64,000 nucleotides of DNA. Origin: Parasitella parasitica. Lineage: Eukaryota > Mucoromycota > Mucoromycetes > Mucorales > Mucoraceae. The stretch is taken from positions 155,712-219,711 of the forward strand of contig MU619277.1 in assembly GCA_025201805.1 (NCBI GenBank), given 5' to 3'. Positions within the stretch are counted from its first letter, which is position 1. Each line of letters begins with the position of its first letter. This document shows positions 1-11,646 of the stretch, piece by piece. Below the pieces are notes generated by a model that worked only from the letters and a program-made list of their open reading frames with translations, had not been told where the DNA came from and made no database searches. Position numbers and translations under genes: made by a program.

Positions 1-1859
1 ACATACTATTGATGTATGCTAGGGCCTGTGACAGCCGAACAGAGATCAGTGATGGAGATGGCTTTAAAACTCGTTTTTGCTCTAAAAAGTTAAGTACTTT
101 TTATTAAGAAAAGGGAAAGTTGACTAATATATATCATACTTATGAAAAGTGAGACTATTTCAAGTTATATTTGAGGGATTTCTGTGTCAATACCACCTAG
201 GCTTGATACTTCAGTGTTTTAGTAAAGGAGCAGCTTGTGTTACTCGACATTGATAAAACTGAATTCTCAACATATACAAGATGGATCTTCAATATCCTAG
301 AACATACAGAATGATTGAATTGGCCTCGTACAGCCTCTTCGGCAACCTATAAGATATTTCAACCTTACTATCCACGTCAGCAACGCTTTTACTAATGTTA
401 GTATTGATAACGCCAGTAAGACACATGCAGAACCGGAAAAAAAAATACGGCAAATTATTCTATTTTTACAAAAAAAAATCAACAGACCGCTTAAATAACT
501 ATCCTATTTATAATATCAATCAGCAAAGATATTCTTCTACTACTTTACTCAACCATATCAGTTTCGCTGCTTTAATAAGGCGCTAGACAAACAATCCTTC
601 AATCCTCTTGATTGACATTATCTCAGTTTACCTAATTATACTTTTAATGCAAAAAATATATACTACACTCTGGAATTATTATCATGAATAAAAGATATTA
701 CATCGTTACCTTGAAGAATGACCTCACTGTCAAGAACATTGATCCTAACGAGCTTATGCCTTTTGTTTCTCATCAACTCGATGCTATATCTTAAAAAAAA
801 AGAGTATATGTCGTATTTGAGATGATTATTGATATAGGCTAAATATAAGGAAACCCCCTTATTTATGTTATTTTGACAAAAAAAAAGGCAGATTGCTGTC
901 AAAATAATATAAGATAATTATTTACATTGATTACAGTACTTGTTAATCATATATAATATGTATGTTTAGGGCTTGTACACAGACATTAATAGAATGCACG
1001 ATCCAAAAACAAATGTATATGTTTAACAAGTTCTACAAATGTATATAATTTGTGATAAAAAGTAAAGGATTCTTCTGTTCATGAATTGATTTTACATGCA
1101 TGCAAAACTTCGATTTCGAGCTTTTACATGATTGTTCTTGGAAACTAATAATTTGAACAAAGAAGTAGTACTTAATTTGTATATATAACCAATGAAGGAA
1201 TTTTGTTTGTCATGATGAATCAAGATTTTGTATGAAAGAATCAGATAGATCTAGATCATTCTCGGAAAGGACTACAACATTGCTCGCGTGAAGTTGAGGG
1301 TAATTGATTCAATTTATGTTGGTTTGATTGTTTGAAGTACTTGTATATAAATATGATGACTTTGACGATGTGAGCCTAGAGGATATTATTGTAATAATAT
1401 CCTAACAAAGTTCTATTAGACACCCCGTTAGCTAATGAGTTTTGAAGATTGCATTAGAAAATTCACTAATATTGTGTTACATACTTCTTTATTTGGAAAA
1501 TGATGTTTAACGAGCTGTAGTAAGCGTATAAGTGTACCAAGACGATTTCTTAATACAGAACAAAGGCCGTGCTGAATCATCTTTACCATTTCCAATATCA
1601 AGTCCATTGCTAGCCATACCCATTATCCATAACCGAATGCCTTAATATATATATATCACCGAATCTCTAAAGTATAAATACTCATAACAATTTTATCAAA
1701 TAAAGGATTATCTTATTATTCACAAAAAGCATTAGTTACACAATCTCGGATATTACACGAGCGTAGTACATTATGAAAATTCGTGTGATTTGAATCAAAC
1801 TTTGCATAAATAATACTTTGATATCTTTCTTTCTTACTTGTACTAAAAATCGAACCAAA
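1..1859. other. AT-rich region without a recognisable gene
   Basis: About 1.9 kb of AT-rich DNA. The open frames (the longest is 79 codons, minus strand, 663-902) have composition like the surrounding noncoding DNA, show no domain and have no plausible splice partners. I see no RNA gene or strong repeat. Confidence 0.6.
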
Positions 1860-1860
1860 A

Positions 1861-2053
1861 TGAGCACAAACTATACTAATAACATTGAATTTAACATAAA
1901 TAACCTAGAAGAAAAGAAAAGCGATGACAGAAACGCCAGAGAGCTGTTGAAGAAGAAGTAAATGATCAAAATGCAAAGCAGCCCAAGAAAAGAGGAGGAT
2001 GGACCAAGAACCGCGAGTTGGCATTAGGGGGATTCAAACATCTGGAGAATTGA
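1861..2053 (+). pseudogene. Decayed ORF, unknown origin
   Basis: An ATG at 1861 opens a 33-codon frame ending at TAA (1960). The neighbouring frame, from about 1935 to 2053, stays open and encodes a lysine/glutamate-rich stretch followed by KKRGGWTKNRELALGGF and a stop. The two halves read as one charged polypeptide broken by a single frame change. Composition is clearly more protein-like than the flanks. It lies directly upstream of the inverted-repeat element, so a mobile-element origin is possible but not shown. No domain is recognised. Confidence 0.35.
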
Positions 2054-2146
2054 AAATCCTTGGAGCCTAGAGAATTATTTAAAATTTTAACGACATTTGA
2101 TTGGCTATTTCTCCTAGAGAAAAAATGTCTACTACAGTGGGGCTGG

Positions 2147-2230
2147 TAAAATAAATGGCAGTTTCCGAAAAATAATTGGCAGTAACCTAAAAATAAATGG
2201 CGCTACCTAGAAAATGACTGGCCGTTTATT
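2147..2230 (+). repeat. Left inverted-repeat arm, four 21-bp subunits
   Basis: TGGC occurs at 2156, 2177, 2198 and 2219, exactly 21 bp apart, each preceded by an A-rich AAATAA-like run. It pairs with 2522-2605 on the other strand and differs from it only at two positions, a C/A in the third unit and a C/T in the fourth. Confidence 0.85.
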
Positions 2231-2413
2231 CTCTGCTGGTTTGAGACTCAGGTAGGACCTTTGGCTCGTTATGGTTTCGAGTACTACGTTTGGATCACTG
2301 ATTTCGGTCAACACACCTTCCATCGGGTCGAAAACTCTCTCTCCCTCTTCATTGTGAACATTATCGTATCCATCTTCATAAAAAATGTGTTCTTTATCAT
2401 ATTATTTAGTTAT
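2231..2413 (-). other. Coding-like stretch inside the inverted-repeat element
   Basis: On the minus strand a frame of roughly 58 codons stays open through the right-hand-to-left interior, with acidic, coding-like composition (for example GERVFDPMEGVLTEISDPN). It has no obvious start and runs into the left arm. It could be a captured host gene fragment or a remnant of a former element protein. I do not recognise the family. Confidence 0.3.
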
Positions 2414-2521
2414 ATGAGCGAAAAGAAAGAATTAAAGCTTTTACATGATAACTTTCAGTGACGCCAATTTGACTTAGCCCAAAAGGACAAAGTAAAATTT
2501 CGAAAATGACTATCATTCGCT

Positions 2522-2605
2522 AATAAACGGCCAATCATTTTCTAGGTATCGCCATTTATTTTTAGGTTACTGCCAATTATTTTTCGGAAACTGCCATTTA
2601 TTTTA
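2522..2605 (-). repeat. Right inverted-repeat arm, four 21-bp subunits
   Basis: Reverse complement of the left arm with 82 of 84 matches and the same 21-bp periodicity (GCCA on the plus strand). Similarity stops abruptly at both ends: inner flanks do not match, and outer flanks beyond the terminal TA do not match. Confidence 0.85.
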
Positions 2606-2707
2606 ACTCGAATGCAACAAGAACCGTAAATGAATGAAAAAAAAAAAGGGGACAAGAAGATTGTATTTTTGTATGATTGCAAGGAAAATAATGATAAGAG
2701 GGGGATT

Positions 2708-4389
2708 TTAAAAGCTGTCAAATGTGCTGTTTAGTGTTTGAAGAAAAATGTTCCTACAAAAAGTATTCCACATTTTCTGGCTATTAGTATCATTTTGTGT
2801 GAGTACATCAGCAAGCTCCATGTAGGCATCCACAGATAGGTCCGGAAGGCCATAGAGACTATTTGTATCGTACTCTAAGTCAAAATTCAATGGCGGCTTG
2901 GGATCCTTATGACCGCCTTCTTCGTTGTATCTTGAAATATTGGCCACAAACTGAGAGTAGCCCAATAACGTGCCATACTCATGATTGGCACCTCTTTCAC
3001 GAGAATTACGATGCTCGTAGCGATAAATTCTGACTGAAGACATATATATAGGGAATACTGACGGTGCAACATGCACAACTACCACCGGTTCAAATTTCTT
3101 TGTAAAAATCGCCTTTTGATGTCGAAACATTTCATGTCTATTAGGATGCTTGTATTCAAATTCGTTAATTTCTTTGTACATGCCCTTTAACCAATCAACA
3201 TATTCTTGCGCGTTACGCTGGATGCTGATTTTGTCGTGCTGCTTGTCTACAGGGTTTTCCAGACGAGGGAGCTCAGCCTCCGAGTTGTGAATCTCTTGCC
3301 CGCGCCTATCGTACAAAAGAAAGTGGTCCATGTTAAGATGGCCGTAAAAGTGACCAAAGACAACATCGGAATAATTAGCAGTAATAACCATGTAATCCGT
3401 CATACAACTTTTGAAGAAGTCTCTTGGGGAAGGAGGTACATGGCCGATAACGTAGATCTTGACACCGTCATGACGAGCCTTACGGAGTTGGTTCTTGTAC
3501 CATTTCATATGGTGATGTCAAAAAGAAGATTTCTTGGAGCATGCTTTTGCAAAGGGATTTTTCTTGAGAAAAAACATGGTATTGATTGATAATACTCGTA
3601 ATCCTAGGGCCACGTCGACAGCAAAATAACCACCTTCTAGAAAATCTTTACGTTGCTTTTTAGGAATCCACTGATTCCATAACTTTTCAAAAAAGTGCAG
3701 GACATCGTCGTTGAGATGAATGTAATTGTGAGGCTGAACATCATTGTTGCCGATAACAGGCACAACAGGAATGGCACGAGGATGTTCAGGACTGGAACAG
3801 AATAGATTGGACACCATTTTGGTTACTAGGTGGTTCAGCTCAAGCACTTTACTTTCTTTGCGAGGATGTTGTTCATCCCAATCATGCCTAGAGTTATCAC
3901 CGGTCCAAATTACAAAATCAAGCTTATCTCTCCACTCTCTTTGGATCCAATTAAGGGTGTGCTCAATCAAGGTACTCGGTGCATCCATGCGAATACCTGG
4001 AACACCCATAGGGCCACATAATTGCGTGTGCTTGGAATGCACATGTTTCTCAGGCATAGAATGACAGCCTGATTTCAAAGTAGCACCTTCAGTGTAATGA
4101 TCATCCAACTAAAACATATATTCAGTGTTGTACCATGCTAATTAAATAAAAAACTTACATGAGTATCTGTGATTTGAAGAAAGTAGCCATATTTCTCATC
4201 ATGAAATAAATGCTGATCTACTGGTCCATTTATATTTCCCCAATCTTTAAGCTTACTGCTACTATGTTGATCCAAAAGTTTATAGCATTGCCATAGTAAA
4301 AGTGCAGAAGCACCTATTAAAAGCACAATGAAAGGCACCTTCATTGATTTTAGATTACTATAAATAGGATAGAAGGGTGTCAGAAACAT
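2708..4389 (-). pseudogene. PPN1: Endopolyphosphatase (Ppn1-like), interrupted by one TGA
   Basis: Vacuolar endopolyphosphatases cleave long polyphosphate chains and are type II membrane metallophosphoesterases. Exon 1 is 4159-4389 and exon 2 is 2708-4108, with a 50-bp GT-AG intron. Residues 18-33 form one hydrophobic membrane segment near the N terminus; Met16 (4344) is an alternative start. The calcineurin-like metal motifs are all present: DTH at 75-77, GDNSRHD at about 147-153, GNND at about 197-200, then GHVPP and GHLNMDHF downstream. Exon 2 contains an in-frame TGA at 3518-3520 (codon 274) between these motifs, and the frame resumes directly after it with KWYKNQLRKAR and runs 266 more residues. 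No intron that would remove the stop is visible. Without it the protein would be about 540 aa, near family size. It is either a recent nonsense mutation, a base-call error or a readthrough codon. Confidence 0.8.
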
Positions 4390-4657
4390 AACAGCAGCAT
4401 TTTATATGATGCTTGTGATTCAGTTTATCCCAATGAATCGCATTGTTGGGTGTGCCACACAAACCCCTTTTATGCGATGATTGTTTAGCCGCACATCATC
4501 ACACCACATCTGTTACACCACCAATGCTGCTTTTTTATCTAGATAGCAAAATAAACAAAAGCCACCAAAAATTTTTTCCTGAAGTTGTGTGATTGATATT
4601 GCCAGGTGGAAATTTGATTCTTAGTTTTGGTTCCTCCTCTTCAATTCCATACTAAAA
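4390..4657. promoter_or_regulatory. Shared divergent promoter region, polyphosphatase and RPL22
   Basis: The two start codons face away from each other across 268 bp. The half nearer RPL22 has poly-T and pyrimidine-rich runs just before the ATG, as is common upstream of fungal ribosomal protein genes. No specific factor site is claimed. Confidence 0.4.
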
Positions 4658-5101
4658 ATGGCTCCCGTTAAGGCTAACACCGCTGCTGTCAAGAAGTCCA
4701 AGTTCGTTATCGACTGTTCTGGTCCTGCCAACGACAAAATTTTTGATGCTGCTGCCTTCGTATGTATATATCTTGTGCTCAAGAAACAATTGTGAAAATT
4801 GACAAATATGATGATTTATTCGTCTCTGCAGGAAAAGTACCTTCATGATCGTATCAAGGTCGATGGCCGTACCAACAACCTCGGTGAAGCTGTTACTATC
4901 TCTCGCTCTGCCGACAACAAGATCACCGTTGTCACCAACATTGCTTTCTCCAAGCGTTATCTCAAGTATCTCACTAAGAAGTTCTTGAAGAAGAACCAAA
5001 TCCGTGATTGGCTTCGTGTGATTGCCTCTGATAAGCAGACTTTCCAACTTCGTTACTTCAACATTGCTAACGATGATGAGGCTGAGGATGACGAGGAATA
5101 A
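4658..5101 (+). CDS. RPL22: 60S ribosomal protein L22 (eL22)
   Basis: Component of the cytosolic large ribosomal subunit. Two exons, 4658-4759 and 4832-5101, are joined in phase 0 across a 72-bp GTATGT...CAG intron, giving 123 aa, the usual size. The N-terminal exon has the family pattern [19 protein letters not shown], and the second exon carries [11 protein letters not shown], a lysine-rich block ([17 protein letters not shown]) and WLRVIA, ending in the typical acidic tail. The start is the first ATG after a pyrimidine-rich leader and has good context (AAAATGGC). AATAAA-like sequence follows the stop at about 5120. Confidence 0.97.
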
Positions 5102-8100
5102 ACTTCTCGCAAGATCTAATAAAAATAAACTTTTATTATAATTTTTGCAAGTAGCCCCATTATGGTTGTCTATATACTACCAGTAATAGCTGCCGAAGAT
5201 TTTTTTTTTATTCTTGAGGAAGTTTGTTTTCGACTTTTACTGATTCAGCAACAGATTTGCTTTAACCTGCCAAACGAATACCTGTTTACTCATTGTTCTT
5301 GAGAATAGAAACAATAGCGCAGGTCGATGGTATGTTACCATCTAAATCACAACAAAGCTGCTCGGCAGGCCTCTCAAGAAAAATAGCCCCAACCCGAAAC
5401 TGTTAAAAGAGTGCTGTGAGGGCTTGATAACGGGATGTAAAATTACCCGTGCTTTAGATATAATACGCTTATTCAACTATTCTGGGTTCCTTCACAACAA
5501 GTAGCTATTACGATCAATAATACTTATATGGTGAACAGGACAGAGACCAAAGCGAAAAAATAAACTTAAAGATAAAGAACTAATGTTTATTGATATTCCA
5601 TCTGATTTGATATTAATACGTCGCTTGCTTTATTTGCTTGTTTACTCAACCGCTCACAACAAAATCAAATAGTTCAAAATCGAATAGTTTATCTGTGCCT
5701 TGAAATTTGAGCAAGTCCGTTTATCTTACTGCTGTTATGGCAGCCGAAATATCACGATATCCAGTGACAGTTGTGATATTATATTGATTCGTATCTGATA
5801 CAATCATGTAATATATTCACAGTAAACCAGGAAACGTAGTAGTGCTTGTAGGAAATGATATAGTGAAGATGTAGTAGTGCATAGACACCAATCAGATGTT
5901 ATGTGGATAAACATTGATTAGAGCATATTCTAGTAATATAAATAAAAATTATGTCTTATGCCAGGTGATATATCAATTCTAAATGATGTATCAATTCTAC
6001 AGGCGGATGCCAATATAATATAAACTAATACTGAAGAGTAAAACATCATATCATAAAATAATATGACATGACATTTGGGATAGATACAATCTATCCTATT
6101 ATCTCCTGTGACTCACCACTAGTCTTCATATTGCTTCCCTCAGTTCATACAAAGCATATAAACCCTTTATTTTGAATATAATAAACGGATCTTTACCTAT
6201 TTATTTCTGTCAAGTTTTTCTGATTAATCATCAATAATAAATCGGCATTTTGAAAGTGTGTGCAGATACGAGACTTTTTCTAAGTATATCTTAACGTATT
6301 TTATTAAACAGGCAGAGTAGTTAACCAGCGTACTTCCTACAGTCTCACTAACATTTCAAATCATTTTAATGCAAGGGGCATCAATTTATTTCACTTCATA
6401 GGAATGTAAACTTCAAAAAAAAACTCTTAATTAAACTCCGCTAGCCAATAGCTTTCGAGTGGTGTATTTTATGTATAAAAATAATGATTTTTGATAGAGA
6501 AATTCAAAAACCATGACAAGTACATTAAGAAACAAAGTATAAAAGCAATATTACAACAACATTAGACATTCTAATTTTTCCATTCTATAAATGTTATCCG
6601 ACCAAAGAAACATTGAAAATTACTAATATCAACACGACGAAACTTCAAACAAAACCATTCAATCCAAACTAGCAATTTATACAATTAACAGAAGATATCG
6701 AAAGTTTACATATCAGAATTGCATATAATCGATGATAGGCTTCGATAAACAGCAAAATAAAGACTGTCTTATGGGCCATAGGATCAGGCATGATCATCGC
6801 TATTTGAGCATAACTTGGGTTCCACAGGGCGTTATGTATTTATTTCTAATCAGGTAATCGCTACGTATGTGAATCATTCATCGATAAGTTTAATGTATTT
6901 TTTTTGAATAGGTAGGGCCTAAATCAATGAGTGTATACAAAACTGTGCTGAAATGATAGAACTGCCCGTAAATAAGTAATTAAACGACACCTCTTACAGA
7001 ATCACCTTAGAGATTGCTGACAGACAGATTACCTAATTATCTAACCCTAAAACCAGAAAGTATTAATAAACAATGAAGAACCAACAGAAAGAAATCAACC
7101 CACAAACCACATTTGGAACGCATAGACCAATGTAAGGACTGGTCCATGCATGTCATTTCCAAATGTATCAGAAACATCGATATTAGAATACCGTACCTGA
7201 TTATGGAAAATAAAATACAGACAAACTCCAACATGGTCCGACTGACAGTTACGGCATAACTGACAAACAGACCGTTCACAACAACGAATATAAGAAGAGT
7301 AAAAATGTTTGGCCTTTGCACATTGTCTTATTTCCAAAATTAAGAAGGCAACAAATTGTATATTTTATTGTTTTCACACTTTTTACTACAAAGACATTTA
7401 TTCATAACTATAAAATTACCGGTAACATTTAGCGTTAAATCCCGTCAGGAGTGGATACCATCACAAAGTAATCTAAATAATGGTAAGCATTGTATCTCAT
7501 GGAACCTCTTAAAGAGCAATATACGTGCAAAAATTTTAATCTCTGGTACAAAGTTATTTCATGAATCATTTCGCACATCTTTTGACAGTAGATACTAGAT
7601 GGCTATTTCGTTTCTAAATAACATCTAAAACAGCATGGCTAAAAATGGAAAGATGCATACTGATAATTGCTCCAATTGTTTCGGCTGGCAATAGTTCCTG
7701 TTTAGCAGATTTATTTCATAACATGAACGGAGAAGCTTTATCATTGCCTATGATTATAAACGGACATGCAGTCTTTCATGTCTTGATACTTTTTCCAGAT
7801 CTGTATATATAATCTTAATAAATACATTATATTTGCTTTTATGACATTAATTGTTATGCTATATAATTTTAAATTTACAGTCATTGTATTATTTAAACAC
7901 AATCTAATAACAAACAAAATAATCAATTAAATGAATCTATTAGATGAATCTATTAGATGAAGGTCAAAATTTAATTTATTTCTTTACTGCTATAACAATG
8001 AGTCTTTTGGTATTGAATCTTGAGGTATTTGGTATTGTTATTCGACAATGCAACCAAAATTAAACCTTGGCACACGCTATTTTTTCTGATCGCTCGTCCC

Positions 8101-8246
8101 TGAATCTTTTCCACTCGTAGCCCATTTTGTAATGGTACAAAGAGCTTGTTTAATGTGACTGCAGGAACCTATCAATTTTTTTACAACAATAAATAGAAGA
8201 AAAATAAGAGAAAACCTTTTTTTATTTTACATTGGCAATAAATCAA
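5102..8246. other. 3.1-kb AT-rich intergenic region, no gene seen
   Basis: I found no frame with recognisable protein content. A minus-strand frame at 7037-7321 is hydrophobic but has no splice partner or motif. A 13-bp tandem duplication (TCTATTAGATGAA twice) lies at about 7937-7962. The remainder looks like ordinary AT-rich spacer. Confidence 0.55.
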
Positions 8247-9972
8247 ATGTCGAAAAAAATGGCCAAACCTCAGTACAACAATAACCGATATGGCAATGGT
8301 AATTATAATGATCCAAATCGAAGCTTCAAAAGGAATCTTCAAAAGAATCACAAAAAACATGGCGGAAATAATGGTCAGAAACAACAACCAGGCAAGAAAG
8401 TGGAAAAAGTTAACACAGCCATCAAAGCGCCTCTATTCAACAAATCCAAATTATTTTCGACTTGGAAAATCAATCAGAAAATCGGTCCGGGCTATGTGAA
8501 TGGTCAAAACACATGCTTTTTGAACTCTGTTTTAGAATGTTTGACGTACACTCCCCCGCTGGCACAGGAAATGCTGAAGGAAGAGCATCACAAACAATGT
8601 CGCATGGATGGTTTTTGCGCTCTCTGCTCTATGGAGATTCATGTCAGACGCTGTTTAAAGGAGGAAAAGAGCTTTTCAAAGGGTGCTGCTATCCTCCCAA
8701 GATATTTCACATCAAATTTAAAAGGTATAGTTGGTTAAATTCGTTTGATCTGCTTTGAGAGTCGGCTGACATTTTGCAACAAAGCCCTCTCAAAGACGTT
8801 ACGTTTGGGTAGACAGGAGGACGCTCATGAATTCTACATGTTTATGTTGTCCGCATTCCAAAAGGCTTCCATCAATGGATTAGGGTATATGTTTGATGTT
8901 GCTAAGCCACTTTTAGATTGGCAAATTAACCTATTTGTTTCGTAGTAAATTGCCACCTAAAGTTGAAGAAACAGCTCTTGTGTATCAAATCTTTGGCGGA
9001 AAGCTTCGATCTCAGCTAAAATGCTATAGCTGTAAAGCAACTTCCAACAACTATGAAGCGTGCCTTGATTTAAGTGTAGATCTCACCAACAAAGCGGATT
9101 CTGTTGCCATGGCAATGGACAATTTCGTCAAGGTAGATGTTATCGGTAGCGATGATCCCAGTAATAGATACAAATGCGATCACTGTAAACAAATGGTCAA
9201 GGCAGGGAAACAAATGACAATCGACCAACTGCCCATGATGCTTACTATTCACTTGAAACGCTTCGCTTTTGATATGTTTCGTGGGTGCATGCGTAAAATT
9301 ACATCATATGTAAGATACCCAGAAATACTTGACATGGCTCCTTACACAAGTCAAGAAAAGAAGATAAAAAATGCTGAATACAGTTTATATGCTGTTCTTG
9401 TACATCAAGGCTATAGCTGTGATTCTGGCCACTATTATGCGTATGTAAAAGCTCCTAATGGACAATGGAACCGAATGGATGACGAATATGTGGCGCCTGT
9501 GTCACTCAAAGAAGTGTTATCGCAAAATGCATACATGTTGTTCTACCAACAAAACAAGGCTTCAACACCCATTGCCCCTTCTACTAGCAATGTATCTAAA
9601 TCAACAGTGATACCTCCAGTTCGTTTGGAGTTTTCTGAGCCTACTATTAAGAAGGTTTTGGTCGATATCAATGCAAAGAAACAGCAAGCCATAACACCAA
9701 ACCCGGAAAGAAGAGTCCAATTTATCGATCAATCTGCTGCAATATCTGATAATCCAAGTGCTTGGTCAGTGAATTCGACAGACAGACCCCGTAGATCGTT
9801 ACGAGGGAATTTATCACCGCCTACTTTCGCTGCAAATGTTGGCGACATTAGTGCGTGGAACACACGCACATTTGAAGATTATAGACTGAAAAAGCAAGAA
9901 AAACGAAGACGCCATTACCGAGCAAAGTTAGAAAAACGAAAGAATGCGTGGACCGTTGGCCGCCCTTATTAA
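8247..9972 (+). CDS. Ubiquitin carboxyl-terminal hydrolase, USP36/USP42-like
   Basis: Deubiquitinating cysteine protease of the USP family. Exons 8247-8724, 8785-8884 and 8946-9972 join in phase to 534 aa; the first intron has a CTGAC branch-like site. The Cys box is NTCFLNSVLECLTYTPPLA (catalytic Cys90), followed by RLGRQEDAHEF, a finger with two CxxC pairs (Cys219/222, Cys270/273), and the His box YSCDSGHYYAYVK (His355) with MDDEYV supplying the acidic residue (about 371-372). The His-box region and LMFYQ-like end resemble USP36/USP42, nucleolar and nuclear enzymes; yeast UBP10 is the functional counterpart. The basic N-terminal 60 residues and the very basic C terminus (KKQEKRRRHYRAKLEKRK) fit nucleolar targeting, which is inferred. 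The ATG at 8247 is chosen over in-frame non-ATG codons upstream; Met5 is an alternative. Confidence 0.92.
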
Positions 9973-10231
9973 AAGCAATAGAGATTTTTGCCTCATTCTT
10001 TGACCATGTACATATATCTTACTATACAATGTGAAGTTCAAAAATCATATCCTTATTTCAATTAAAATTACAAATCCGAATTTTACGTATATTTAAAGCC
10101 TTAACTTGCTGTAATTTTTTATTCGATATAGATCAAATTCACGTCTAATATGATGTAGCCAAACTTTCGTTAGCAAGAAGGGAAGAAAAGACTAGACGTC
10201 AAAACAAACTCTACATATATGCACTGTTTAT

Positions 10232-11556
10232 TCATAAATAATCAGTATGGTTTGAAGTATTAATGGGTGTATTTTCTTCGTCTTCTTCCTTTTTAGGTGG
10301 TATAGGGGAAGGTGCCAGACTATAAACTGTAACACTGAAAACGACAAGCGCATAGGCAATTGGGTAAAATGGAGGCATATGAGCATCTAGGAATAACAAA
10401 CCAACGACTAACGAATAGCAATTACTTGTTATAAGGCTCAAACTGAGAAAGGTAGCTCCGACCATACGATATACAGTAGGAACAAGAGAATACATGCAGA
10501 ATAAGCAGATTACATATGTTGCTACTAGCGATACTGGTAAACTAATTAGTTTTTGTTTGTTCTTTACTGAAAAACACACTTACGCACTGACCACGACCAT
10601 TGGATTTGAATGACTTGATCAAATTCAAAATAATACCTGTTTATACTAGAACATTAAAATTGTGCATTAATCATGCTTAAAAATCGCTTTTTACGCTTGC
10701 AAACCACAAAGAATACTGCCCCAAAATCCTGCTTTCCCCAGAAATTCCGCTGATGTATATTGTTTCACTAAATGTTCTTCTGTTACATTACTGATCGCAT
10801 ATAACGTTGCACTAGCTAACTATACAAAATCCACGATTAAATACTGGCATATTTGTCTTCAAAGATTTGAAATTTACACAGATTATATCTCCAATCCAAC
10901 TATGATTGTCTGAAATGGATGTGAATAAACAATGCAATGGTTTTGAATATACAATAGCTCGGATAGAACGAAATGTCTTTCAACTTACTAGTGGCATCAT
11001 CATCATCGATTGTATCGCCCCATATAAGCAATGCTAATCCAGCTAAACACACAAAAGCGCTTTGTACATGCACTTTATTGTATTTGGCATTGAGAAAATA
11101 TGTAGAAAGTAACATGATGCATGGAATTGACCACGATGAGAGCACGAGAGCAGATAATACAGATGTGTTTTTAAATGCTAAAACAGCCAATACATTTCCT
11201 GCAAGCAGATTTGGTTGTAAATTACAGAATGTATTCACATAGTTTGCTTTCTACATACCATGGACATCAGCAAATGAAAATCCAAAGACTGGTGTGTGAA
11301 TTAGTTGTCTTGAAATCAAAAATCATGCCGGCTACCTACATTTCCATGATAATTTCGACTTGAATGAAGACGCTTTACTTGTTGTGTAGACGGAATACAC
11401 AATGGCTAATAAAATGTAGTTACAAAGGTTTTGGGTAAAGGGTATACTAATGGAGTGCTGCCTCCATAAACCTGACGAAGCAGAGCTTGTTCCAGTTATA
11501 CAAAGAGATAAAAGTTGGCCTAAACCAACTGCTAAGACAGTCTGACGTTTAAGCAT
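10232..11556 (-). CDS. SLC35F1/F2/F6-type membrane transporter (DMT superfamily)
   Basis: Multi-pass protein of the drug/metabolite transporter superfamily, SLC35F branch; substrate is uncertain in this branch. Seven exons fit in phase: 11340-11556, 11259-11288, 10989-11198, 10878-10909, 10695-10819, 10584-10645 and 10232-10533, giving 325 aa. Family landmarks in order are GLGQLLSLCITGT near the N terminus, FSFADVHGN, a GDII...ASATLYAISNVTEEHLVK block, SAEFLGKAGFWGSILCGLQ, IQWSW, and MYSLVPTVYRMVGATFLSLSLITS. About ten hydrophobic segments are expected. Two exons are only 30 and 32 bp. The C terminus is hydrophilic and acidic (KKEEDEEN). The call rests on these motifs; which F subfamily member it matches is not resolved. 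Confidence 0.88.
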
Positions 11557-11646
11557 ATTTAAACAAGAAAGAAAAAAGTCGACAAAAAACAGACAAAAAA
11601 AAAATTTAAATACCCAATTAAACTGCCCATTTTATTGAAAATGAAT

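Larger units (their letters stand above)
2147..2605. mobile_element. Foldback-like/MITE element with 84-bp inverted repeats
   Basis: Two 84-bp arms (2147-2230 and 2522-2605) are reverse complements with 2 mismatches by eye (82/84). They enclose about 291 bp. The outermost dinucleotide of each arm is TA, which would fit a TA target duplication of a Tc1/mariner-type element. Each arm consists of four imperfect units with TGGC at exactly 21-bp spacing. Long inverted repeats built of short subrepeats are typical of foldback elements, and the short length and lack of a transposase suggest a non-autonomous copy. The high arm identity implies recent activity or gene conversion. Other copies in the genome were not testable here. 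Confidence 0.75.

Noticed and set aside
297-902. Three short ORFs near the left edge (61-79 codons)
   Set aside because: No motifs, no start or splice support, and composition equal to the AT-rich flanks.
3509-3600. An intron removing the TGA in the polyphosphatase gene
   Set aside because: No GT donor and AG acceptor pair flanks the stop without deleting conserved residues, and the frame is identical on both sides.
7037-7337. Overlapping minus-strand frames of 94 and 80 codons, one hydrophobic
   Set aside because: AT-rich DNA readily gives hydrophobic frames. There are no neighbouring exons and no family pattern.
10534-10583. A 17-bp intron in the SLC35F gene ending at the first AG after the donor
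   Set aside because: It is too short to splice. The acceptor further on (50-bp intron with a CTAAT branch-like site) keeps frame and gives a better match to the family.
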